Source: Nematostella vectensis (Eukaryota; Cnidaria; Anthozoa; Actiniaria; Edwardsiidae). Taken from it: 64,000 bases of DNA. A model generated the notes under the pieces. The model worked only from the letters and a program-made list of their open reading frames with translations, was not told where the DNA came from and searched no databases. The stretch spans positions 4,760,001 through 4,824,000 of the forward strand of contig NC_064034.1 of assembly GCF_932526225.1 (NCBI RefSeq). The letters are read 5' to 3'. Positions within the stretch are counted from its first letter, which is position 1. Each line of letters opens with the position of its first letter. The translations under genes and the position numbers were made by a program. Of the stretch, positions 10,701 to 20,789 are shown piece after piece.

Positions 10701-13700
10701 GGTATGTCCCCCCTCCCCTAGTGTAGTACAGACCTCCCACAAATGGAATGACGCTAACAATTACTCTAGAGTCGGGTATGTCCCCACTCCCCTAGTGTAG
10801 TACAGACCTCGCGCGAATGGAATGACGCGGACAGTTACTCTAGAGTCGGGTATGTCCCCCCCCCCTCCCCTAGTGTAGTACAGACCTCGCGCGAATGGAA
10901 TGACGCGAACAATTACTCTAGAGTCGGGTATGTCCCCACTCCCCTAGTGTAGTACAGACCTCGCGCGAATGGAATGACGCGGACAGTTACTCTAGAGTCG
11001 GGTATGTCCCCACTCCCCTAGTGTAGTACAGACCTCGCGCGAATGGAATGACGCGAACAATTACTCTAAAGTCGGGTATGTCCCCCCTCCCCTAGTGTAG
11101 TACAGACCTCGCGCGAATGGAATGACGCGGACAGTTACTCTAGAGTCGGGTATGTCCCCACTCCCCTAGTGTAGTACAGACCTCGCGCGAATAGAATGAC
11201 GCGAACAATCACTCTAGAGTCGGGTATGTCCCCCTTTCCTAGTGTAGTACAGACCTTGCGCGAATGGAATGACGCGAACAATTACTCTAGAGTCGGGTAT
11301 GTCCCCCCTCCCCTAGTGTAGTACAGACCTCGCGCGAATGGAATGACGCGAACAATTACTCTAGAGTCGGGTATGTCCCCCCTCCCTTAGTGTAGTACAG
11401 ACCTCGCGCGAATGGAATGACGCTAACAATTACTCTAGAGTCGGGTATTCCTCCCCACTCCCCTAGTGTAGTACAGACCTCGCGCGAATGGAATGACGCG
11501 AACAATTATTCTAGAGTCGGGTATGTCCCCCCTCCCCTAGTGTAGTACAGACCTCGCGCGAATGGAATGACGCGAACAATTATTCTAGAGTCGGGTATGT
11601 CCCCACTCCCCTAGTGTAGTACAGACCTCGCGCGAATGGAATGACGCGAACAGTTACTCTAGAGTCGGGTATGTCCACCTTCCCCTAGTGTAGTACAGAC
11701 CTCGCGCGAATGGAATGACGCGAACAATTACTCTAGAGTCGGGTATGTCCCCACTCCCCTAGTGTAGTACAGACCTCGCGCGAATGGAATGACGCGAACA
11801 ATTACCATAGAGTCGGGTATGTCCCCACTCCCCTAGTGTAGTACAGACCTCGCGCGAATGGAAAGACGGTAACAGTTACTCTAGAGTCGGGTATGTCCCC
11901 CTCCCCTAGTGTAGTACAGACCTCGCGCGAATGGAATGACGCGAACAATTACTCTAGAGTCGGGTATGTCCCCCCTCCCCTAGTGTAGTACAGACCTCGC
12001 GCGAATGGAATGACGCGAACAATTACTCTAGAGTCGGGTATGTCCCCCTCCCCTAGGGTAGTACAGACCTCGCGCGAATGGAATGACGCGAACAATTACT
12101 CTAGAGTCGGGTATGTCCCCCTCCCCTAGTGTAGTACAGACCTCGCGCGAATGGAATGACGCGGACAGTTACTCTAGAGTCGGGTATGACCCCCCTCCCC
12201 TAGTGTAGTACAGACCTCGCGCGAATGGAATGACGCGAACAATTACTCTAGAGTCGGGTATGTCCCCCCTCCCCTAGTGTAGTACAGACCTCGCGCGAAT
12301 GGAATGACGCGAACAATTATTCTAGAGTCGGGTATGTCCCCCCTCCCCTAGTGTAGTACAGACCTCGCGCGAATGGAATGACGCGAACAATCACTCTAGA
12401 GTCGGGTATGTCCCCCTTTCCTAGTGTAGTACAGACCTTGCGCGAATGGAATGACGCGAACAATTACTCTAGAGTCGGGTATGTCCCCACTCCCCTAGTG
12501 TAGTACAGACCTCGCGCGAATGGAATGACGCGAACAATTACTCTAGAGTCGGGTATGTCCCCCCTCCCTTAGTGTAGTACAGACCTCGCGCGAATGGAAT
12601 GACGCTAACAATTACTCTAGAGTCGGGTATTCCCCCCCCCCCCCCTCCCCTAGTGTAGTACAGACCTCGCGCGAATGGAATGACGCAAACAATTACTCTG
12701 GAGTCGGGTATGTCCCCCTCCCCTAGTGTAGTACAGACCTCGCGCGAATAGAATGACGCTAACAGTTACTCTAGAGTCGGGTATGTCCCCCCTCCCCTAG
12801 TGTAGTACAGACCTCGCGCGAATGGAATGACGCGAACAATTACTCTATAGTCGGGTATGTCCCCACTCCCCTAGTGTAGTACAGACTTCGCGCGAATGGA
12901 ATGACGCGAACAATTATTCTAGAGTCGGGTATGTCCCCCTTCCCCTAGTATAGTACAGACCTCGCGCGAATGGAATGACGCGAACAATTACTCTAGAGTC
13001 GGGTATGTCCCCACTCCCCTAGTGTAGTACAGACCTCGCGCGAATGGAATGACGCTAACAATTACTCTAGAGTCGGGTATGTCCCCCCTCCCCTAGTGTA
13101 GTACAGACCTCGCGCGAATGGAATGACGCGAACAATTATTCTAGAGTCGGGTATGTCCCCACTCCCCTAGTGTAGTACAGACCTCGCGCGAATGGAATGA
13201 CGCGAACAGTTACTCTAGAGTCGGGTATGTCCACCTTCCCCTAGTGTAGTACAGACCTCGCGCGAATGGAATGACGCGAACAATTACTCTAGAGTCGGGT
13301 ATGTCCCCACTCCCCTAGTGTAGTACAGACCTCGCGAGAATGGAATTACGCGAACAATTACCCTAGAGTCGGGTATGTCCCCACTCCCCTAGTGTAGTAC
13401 AGACCTCGCGCGAATGGAATGACGGTAACAGTTACTCTAGAGTCGGGTATGTCCCCCTCCCCTAGTGTAGTACAGACCTCGCGCGAATGGAATGACGCGA
13501 ACAATTACTCTAGAGTCGGGTATGTCCCCCCTCCCCTAGTGTAGTACAGACCTCGCGCGAATGGAATGACGCGAACAATTACTCTAGAGTCGGGTATGTC
13601 CCCCTCCCCTAGGGTAGTACAGACCTCGCGCGAATGGAATGACGCGAACAATTACTCTAGAGTCGGATATGTCCCCCTCCCCTAGTGTAGTACAGACCTC

Positions 13701-14859
13701 GCGCGAATGGAATGACGCGGACAGTTACTCTAGAGTCGGGTATGTCCCCCCTCCCCTAGTGTAGTACAGACCTCGCGCGAATGGAATGACGCGAACAATT
13801 ACTCTAGAGTCGGGTATGTCCCCCCTCCCCTAGTGTAGTACAGACCTCGCGCGAATGGAATGACGCGAACAATTACTCTAGAGTCGGGTATGTCCTCAAT
13901 CCCCTAGTGTAGTACAGACCTCGCGCGAATGGAATGACGCGAACAATTACTCTAGAGTCGGGTATGTCCCCACTCCCCTAGTGTAGTACAGACCTCGCGC
14001 GAATGGAATGACGAACAAGTCCTCCAAGTAGAGCATGGGGCCTTCCCATGTGAAGTAGGTGTAGAAATAGATCGCTACGCCGGGGATCATTACTGTCGTC
14101 GCTCCTCCGTTTGAAAAAATGGCGGGATCAAGCACTAATACAGAAGATAAAGAAGCTCAGATAAAATCACGATGAAAATAAATTATTAGCCCAAACAGAT
14201 AAAGTCTACCTTCATCGTGCCTCACTTCCTCAGCGACCAGGCAATGGAACAGCGGTCTCTCGCCAAAACCGTCCCGCAACAGTTCTAGTGAAAACGACAC
14301 AAACCAATATGAAACCGTTGAAATGTTCACGTTATATTCAATAAATATACAAATACTTATTGTTTGCGCTTTGAAACTAAAAGATGGCGAAAGTAAATTC
14401 GCCATCGTTTGTGTATTGCCTTTTTCACCGATCTTCAAATGTTCAGTCTCTCCCAGATATTCCGCAAGACCCTATTACAAAAAATAAATAAAACGAGATT
14501 AACAAGCATCGAACAATAGAAAGAAAAAAACAGAAAATATTATTCTTTTATTCCTTTAGTTCTTCACTAATTCAAAAGCGGTGTTTGACCTCTCAATTGA
14601 TGAGCGAACGCTTTCGCCTGAATATACCAAAAATATGATGAAAAGTACCAGCACAAGGAGCAATATCATACTGGAGTCTGGTATGTTCAGTAGAGAACAG
14701 TGCTGTGAATGGGACCGCCGTACATAGGACCAGTAATTGGTTAATGTATCGGAATGTACCAATGAAAATTACCTTAATTATTTTAGCGATCGCTGGCACA
14801 TCTTTCCGAGTTGCTGATCTAATTCGGTAATGCTTTTCGGCATTTGTTAATGGTTCCAT
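7746..14859 (-). pseudogene. Spermidine/spermine N1-acetyltransferase-like gene, apparently broken
   Basis: Exons on the minus strand are 14859-14773, 14471-14429, 14284-14210, 14134-13994 and 8008-7746, with junction phases 0, 1, 1, 1. The spliced text follows the GNAT-fold polyamine acetyltransferase (SSAT) family: YRIRSATRKDVPAIAKIIK at the start, ELLRDGFGERPLFHCLVAE, then LYLEDLFVIPFARG, and in the last exon GRPSVRFYKKIGA before GDW. SSAT transfers acetyl from acetyl-CoA to polyamines. Exon 4 ends in the RG that should open the CoA-binding R-G-x-G-x-G loop. The last exon, entered at its good acceptor (TTCGCAG, 8009-8011), has TAA (7997-7995) and TAG (7979-7977) in frame where that loop should be. 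A weaker acceptor at 7973 would skip both stops but delete about a dozen loop residues. Either way the enzyme is predicted inactive. The intron is filled by the ~74-bp array. Confidence 0.72.
8257..14013. repeat. Minisatellite, ~74-bp unit, ~78 copies
   Basis: The unit contains CTAGTGTAGTACAGACCTCG, then GCGAATGGAATGACGC, then ACTCTAGAGTCGGGTATGTC and a variable C run. Copy number is estimated as length divided by unit. Most length variation is in the C run. Groups of variants recur: CTCCCACAAAT at 8796 and 10282, CTTTCCTAGTG at 9665, 11235 and 12417, and CTCCCCTAGGGTAG at 12048 and 13607. This shows that blocks of many units were copied together. The last unit overlaps the 3' end of acetyltransferase exon 4. 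Confidence 0.95.
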
Positions 14860-14883
14860 TTTTCAAAGATGTCAAAAACTTAC

Positions 14884-15011
14884 CAGAGCAAGACTACCTT
14901 CATCTGTCTGATGGGTCAATAACGAGAGTTTCTTACTGGCAGTCTCTGGCGTCACATGGCCTTGATAATCTTGACCAATCAGGTTCTTGCATGGATCGAT
15001 TGTTATTGGTG
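14884..15011 (-). pseudogene. Possible relic of a kringle-like exon
   Basis: Between an acceptor-like AATCACAG and a good donor (CTG, then GTAAGT) a 128-bp open stretch reads PCKNLIGQDYQGHVTPETAS. This resembles the first third of a kringle domain (C, then G-x-DY-x-G, then T-x-SG). The Cys and Trp expected just after are replaced (KKLSLLT). It is either a decayed exon or chance similarity; no partner exon was found. Confidence 0.22.
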
Positions 15012-15387
15012 CTGTGATTGTAATTAGAGGTAGGCGAGAAAAACAAAAAGCAATAAGCAACTCAATTTAGCAGCATAGTGGTTTTTAAATTTTTTTCTAT
15101 CATCTTCATTTACAATTTATCTAAAACCCAGTAGTTTACAAAACTTGTAGTTGTTTGTCAGTTATTTCCATGTCATCACCCGTTTGTCATAACAGAAATA
15201 TCAAATTCCCTTTTTAAAAAAACTGTTTTCAATTTTAACTTGAACAAAACGAAAAACAAAAAAAAGACCATCATATATAAATATGGAAGTCCTGTTTTTT
15301 TTCAATAAGGGTTTAAAGGAATAACGGTATTTCTATTAGATGTTGTCTTTTCTTAGATTTGGCTTATTTTTACGTCATCACCTACGT

Positions 15388-15540
15388 TAGCATGAGCGTA
15401 GTCAGGATTGGGGGGGTGGGGGTGCGCAGATGTAAACATGTAAATAGCCCGTTAGATTAGTCGTGGGGGGAAGGGTGCGCAGGTGTAAACATGTAAAAAG
15501 CCCGTTAGATTAGTCGTGGGGGGAGGGGGGGGGTGGCTCT
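15388..15540. repeat. G-rich tandem duplication, ~55 bp twice, MITE-like
   Basis: Two copies of GTGCGCAGATGTAAACATGT with downstream CCCGTTAGATTAGTCGTGGG lie in tandem. The left flank GCGTAGTCAGGATTGGGGGG resembles the end of the G-rich MITE family (copies at 4149, 39330 and 63343), so this may be a degenerate, internally duplicated copy. Confidence 0.55.
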
Positions 15541-15716
15541 GTAAAAAGTGCCAATTACCAGCTTTAGAAATTTGGGTTGTACCATTTCTTTCTGCGTTAA
15601 CTACAAGTCAGAAGCTATTGATATACTATTTTGCTAGAATTACTTTCAATAATTGAAGATGGGATGGGCACAAAGGGGCGCGTCTTACCCCACCCTTCCT
15701 CCTCGGCCGCCAAAAT

Positions 15717-15887
15717 ATGTCCATAGTCTTTACTTTGATTCTGCTGGGAGCAATATTGTGTGTTTTGCTACTTTGCCTTTGTTGCGACAGTGTTTGCGAT
15801 GGAGATTTTAATGTGAGGAAATTGACAAAAAGAAGGGAAATAACAAAGAGGAGAAACGGTGAATACAGGGTACATCGCAAAGAATAA
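15717..15887 (+). CDS. Possible 56-aa single-pass membrane peptide
   Basis: ATG at 15717 opens a frame with a strongly hydrophobic stretch (IVFTLILLGAILCVLLLCLC), then a Cys/Asp patch and a tail rich in Lys and Arg, ending in TAA. The form suits a small single-pass membrane peptide with a cytosolic basic tail. No family is recognised, no second exon is visible, and such ORFs can arise by chance in A/T-rich DNA. Confidence 0.22.
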   Translation: MSIVFTLILLGAILCVLLLCLCCDSVCDGDFNVRKLTKRREITKRRNGEYRVHRKE

Positions 15888-16938
15888 GAACAATTGGAGA
15901 CGAATAAGAATGATAACAAAGACAAAAAAGAATATATTAACAGCAATTTGATAAGAAAAACAAAAATGGAGAAGCTCACTCATCACAACATCAAAAACGG
16001 TAAATAAGTCTCTGCCTTCAACACTAAAATGCCGCTTCCGACTGTTGTTTTGTTTCCGTTAAAAACCAAAATGTACAATTTAGAAAGTTATAATTAAGTT
16101 GGCGATCTCATTTAGTCCAAGGACATATAAAGAAATGAATAATTTATTTTTATTATCTTTTGTTTATGGCTCTTTGCGAAAGGGTTGCCTGGTTAGTAGT
16201 AATCGAGTCGCGGCATATACGCAATGCAACGCACTTAGAGCGCAAGTTAATCGCACGAGTGTAATGATAGAATAAGACAAATAAAAATCGGTGTTTGCAA
16301 ATATTTTGTTCTTCTCATTCTTTTTATTTTTTTTATCTGTTAAGTACTGGGGCTTGAATTATACTCTTCCAATAACAAATTATATTATTTCCCTTATAAA
16401 TAATTGACAAGGTGATCAATATAGTCGTGTCTTTTACATTTAGTTTGATCTCACACAATACAGCTGCCGTTCTTCGTGCAGAAATTAAAATCGCTTTGTC
16501 CATTTCTATCAGTTACATCAACGAACGCATTCAGTTCAAAAGCTTGTCCTCTTTTTTTTAATTGAGTCAGATAAACACATTTGCGTGTTTGACTATTCTT
16601 TTGTGCTACATTATTTTATCGACTGTTTTTACAAATGCACATTTACTTTTGGTGTACCATTGCTACATTGTCCATTTGAAATGCTGTTTCCTTGTTCAAA
16701 AGACCAACCATTAGCAAGCTAAAAATTATGTTTTTTCAAACGTAAACACTAGGTAATTCCATTTCTTCCACTTGTCCTTCAATATCGAAACAAGGATTAA
16801 TTAAATAAGATAAATGCTCCAAATGTACTATTCCTGGCAAATTAACTCATGCATCTGGGTGTTTAGCAACTGTGCCCAGTCAGATAGATGGTAGCTCCGC
16901 AAGTCTCCAGTCGAGACGAGTGTTGAGCGGTTCGTCTG

Positions 16939-17250
16939 TCATACAAGATTAACACGAATGCTACGAGTTCTCGCTCGTCGCTGCTCTTTCGCGGTGGCTT
17001 TATACACGACAAAAGTAAAGACCCCAACTAAGATCCCCACGAGTAAATACACAAATCCGAACCCGATCAATATCGTATCTGTCGTGACATCTATTCGCGC
17101 ACAGGCCGGAGTAGAAACCCGTGTCCCTTTCTTTGACGCAGACGTACAAATAAAACCCAGTGATAAAAAAACCAATGCCGGTATGACGAACAGGAACGCC
17201 GAAAGAATCAGCCCGCAGATGTTTAAGTCCATAGTCTTAAAGATACTCAT
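16939..17250 (-). CDS. Small two-transmembrane protein, single exon
   Basis: The frame from ATG (17250) gives 103 aa; a second in-frame ATG at residue 7 (MDLNICGL) is an alternative start. Two hydrophobic segments are clear: about 9-33 (LILSAFLFVIPALVFLSLGF) and about 59-84 (TILIGFGFVYLLVGILVGVF). They are joined by a polar loop with Cys/Ser/Lys/Arg, and the C-terminus is strongly basic (KEQRRARTRS). G+C is higher here than in the flanks, consistent with a real coding exon. No family is recognised. It is predicted as a hairpin membrane protein with a basic cytosolic tail. Confidence 0.5.
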   Translation of the reverse strand: MSIFKTMDLNICGLILSAFLFVIPALVFLSLGFICTSASKKGTRVSTPACARIDVTTDTILIGFGFVYLLVGILVGVFTFVVYKATAKEQRRARTRSIRVNLV

Positions 17251-17275
17251 CCTTGTCGTCTTTGTTCTAGTGTGA

Positions 17276-20200
17276 TTTCATCTGGGGCCTTGAAGGTTTG
17301 TGAAGCGGAGCGTTGAATCTCGCCAGGGTAACGGTTCGACAAGTGATAATGGCTGTGGGGATGCAAGCTGTCTGAGAACCAGTGAATTCTGGCGCCAATT
17401 TGCCGCTCTAGTGTCCTAGTATCTTGTGCTAACGATGGCTTGCCTTATATCATTGTGACCTTAAGCCAATTGCGCTTTAAAGTAATGCCCTCCGACAAAG
17501 AGCTGATTTACATGTTTTGCAGATGGTAAGAAGGTACAAGTATCTAATACTTAATCTCCTGTTGTAGCTTTTTCAGCGGAAAGTTCGAGTTTGCGGTAAA
17601 CCTAGAAACTGCGTCCGTTTGTACTACTCGCGGTGCATAATCAATATTTAGTAACCAAGGAAATTGAATTAAAAGCCGTGTAGGTGTGCATTTAGATCAG
17701 CTTAGTGTTGCAGGTGTATACATAAGATCCTATGCGGACTTTATTATACCCATTATTCAATGTGGTACGATACAAACACAAACAAAAAAACAACTTGCTA
17801 TCAATTTATGACTAAAAGTTGCGTTTTATCTATTTACAAAAACTTGTTCTTTCCTGTGCGTGTGAAGGCATCATGCCGTCTCGATGTTTTCCGCAAATTA
17901 TCTTTCAGGGAAGAAGGAAAAAAACACACACATTACCATTTTTATGAACAGAAAAAGTCATGCTGCGGAAGCAGAAAATGAAAAGAACAGACATGAATGG
18001 AAATAACAATGAAATACGCTAGCTAAAAGTAAGCAAAAGCGTCATACAGACCCACATTTAACATAAATTATGGTCGGGCAAATCTCTCGTCATCATTTTA
18101 CCATCTTTGGAAAAAAACCGCCAATAAAATAATTAGACAAAATTGACACCACAGACATAGACAAACCGCAAAAAAACAATAATTCACCAAAAGCAACAGA
18201 TTCTGAATTTAAACCTTTATGAACATGATGACATTACGTGGGCATAAAAAAACTATAAAATTAAAGAGTAAAGTATACGAAGCACGGCCTATGTTTGTTT
18301 TGTCTGCAAGCTTCTGTATATCGAATGCTACATTATTGACTTTTAAGAGTATTATTTAAATGTAACTTGAAACCCACACTTTTTATCTTTACCAAATTTA
18401 TCACTAATAATTTCTGCCCAAATTCGCCATTGGTCGACTTCGTGTTATTTAATTTCTTCAAGATTCATGCTATCAAAACAGCTTTATAAAAAATGCTTGC
18501 GTTTTTATTTTTTCTTTCTATCTGTATTCTAAGACTTCTCTCCTTCATGTGTTTTTAAGGAGGCTCAAGATAATTGGTTTAATGCTAGGAATATGTCATT
18601 GCGTGTCGTTTTAAGTGAAAAACAGTATCTCTCTCTACTGAACAACACTCCAATTTTATAGATCGAGGTACGATGTTACTTGTGATTCATTTTTTTCCTA
18701 ATAATAACCATGAGTAAATTGAGATTTCGTTCTATTGAAAACGGCAAAATTCCTTAAAAAACAAGCTCACATTCGTAAAACAGCTTTTCTTTCTCTTACA
18801 AATAAGTGCAAGTTATTGTAACCCCAAGTTATTGTAACCCCTCCCTTAAACCCCGGGTATGGGCGGAAAGCTTAAAACGAAACGCTCTAATCGGCGCTAT
18901 CCCCGCCGTCTGACATGGTACTTTCCACCTTTTAAAACTTTTGAACTTGCTTTTATTAGTTGTTTTATTTTTTGCTCTTTTCAGGAACTATTAACTTTAA
19001 GGTTACAACCCGTAGGACCCTAGAGACTATGTCAACTGTGTCATTGTAATATGGCAAGAGGTATTCAGAGGTGATTAGTTACTCTGAGAGCTTCGTGTGT
19101 GGCTGAGAATGAGTAATTTGAAAAAGGATTTAGTACATTTGTTTGATGATATCTCCTGTAAATCTAAAAACTCAACAGGGCTGTTGATTTAAGTCTCATA
19201 TTTAAGACCAACGAATTAGACTTAGACATAGACAAATGATTTATGACTCGTTATACCTGTATACTCGTACTATGGCATCGACAATATCAAGCTTTAGACA
19301 CGAAAGACGAAAACACGCCATAACGGGACAAGATCCAGACAAGAGATTGGCACACAGACTAATAGAATAATAGAGGGGATGAGATGAAGAAGAGGGGGGT
19401 TGAGATAAGCTTTCTCACTCCATATTGGTCATATTTCTTCAAGCCATTGCCCGCGACTATGTGTTTAAGGAATCCTTATTTTGTTTGATTTAACTTATGA
19501 ATCTACGTCAAAACTTGCGCCCTTGTTGTTTAAGGAGTAGGGAACTAGACATTAGTAGTCTTCGCGAGGTTGATGACGGGCTCATATTGATACAAAACAA
19601 AAAGACTCAACTCTGAAATTGGCAAGCGAGAAATGTTGGCTTCCATTAAGTCACATCATCATCGCACCTTGTGTGTGGACCCCTGTCGGCTTTGTCATCC
19701 TAGCGGAACAAAATGCCACTAGAAAGCATCCACTGCCCGCATCAGTTGATTTTGAGAAGCTTTTGTTTTTATTGAATTTGGTTAATGGAGTTTAAAATTT
19801 TGGCTTGGATGTTTATTTCGCGATTTATTTAAAAAAATTGAATTCTAATCTAGAATAAAATACAAGATGTGTCTGGCTAAGGCTCTTTAATTCTTAAACA
19901 TGTACGGTTTACATTCACCAAAGGGAGACCTTTCTTGCTTTTTAATCAATAACACGACAACGACTACACAATAGAATTTGCCGCTCTAATCCTAAGTGGT
20001 ATCTCGTAGTATGTACGTCATTTCCTATACGCAATTCTCTTGAGACCCTGGTACCGCCCCCTCACAGACCCCCCCCTTCCTCGCTTTGCCCTGTGTGTAA
20101 TTCTGTATATTGTGGACACACAAAATGGAAAACAACTGGAACTACTCAAAGAAGAATTTTGTAAAAGGACGTTCGACAACCAAAGTTGCAAATAAAGAGG

Positions 20201-20789
20201 GGAAAAAAACTCGACCTATTACAAAGTATTTTATTCGTCCTTAGCCATGATCGAATCGATGGTCGAAGAATTTAACACTACGCATTGACGTTATGTGTTT
20301 TAACGTCTCTGTTTTAACCATCGAACCACATGACTCTTTGCTCCTCGACCATCCAGAAAGTGTTTACAGAAGTGCATAACTAGGAGTTTAGAATCCATCC
20401 ATTTAGAATCCGATCAATCAGAATGATCTATTTGTTGAACACTTCAGTCCATGATCAAATAAAGTTTTTTAGTAAATGAACAAGCACGTAAACTCCTCAC
20501 CATTCACCTCCTTCAATAAGCTTAGAACAGTGAGTAGAGAAGGGGGTGATGGTCTCAAACGAAAACAAACAAGCATACAGTATAACCCACACAAATAAAC
20601 ACGCATGTCAATGTGACGTGTTTCCGCTAACACGCTTGATTAAGATTCAAGGAGTTACGCAACTATTATTGGGATTACTGCATACCACAAAGTCATTCAC
20701 GTTGCTCAGAAATAAAGAAACGTTGCACGAAACGGTTTAAACGAGGAGCAAAACATACTCAATAAGCTATCCTGTCCATCTTTGAAAAG
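17276..20789. other. Intergenic, AT-rich, no supported gene
   Basis: 3.5 kb of A/T-rich DNA upstream of the receptor gene. Only short ORFs occur, with no splice-supported coding signal. AAGTTATTGTAACCCC is duplicated in tandem near 18808-18840. Its right end should contain the receptor promoter. Confidence 0.55.

Larger units (their letters stand above)
15061..16938. other. Intergenic, AT-rich
   Basis: It holds a G-rich tandem duplication (15388-15540), a short possible membrane-peptide ORF (15717-15887), and otherwise A/T-rich DNA without recognisable coding signal. Confidence 0.55.

Noticed and set aside
8257-14013. CRISPR-like regular repeats
   Set aside because: Units are directly tandem without unique spacers, and the context is an animal gene.
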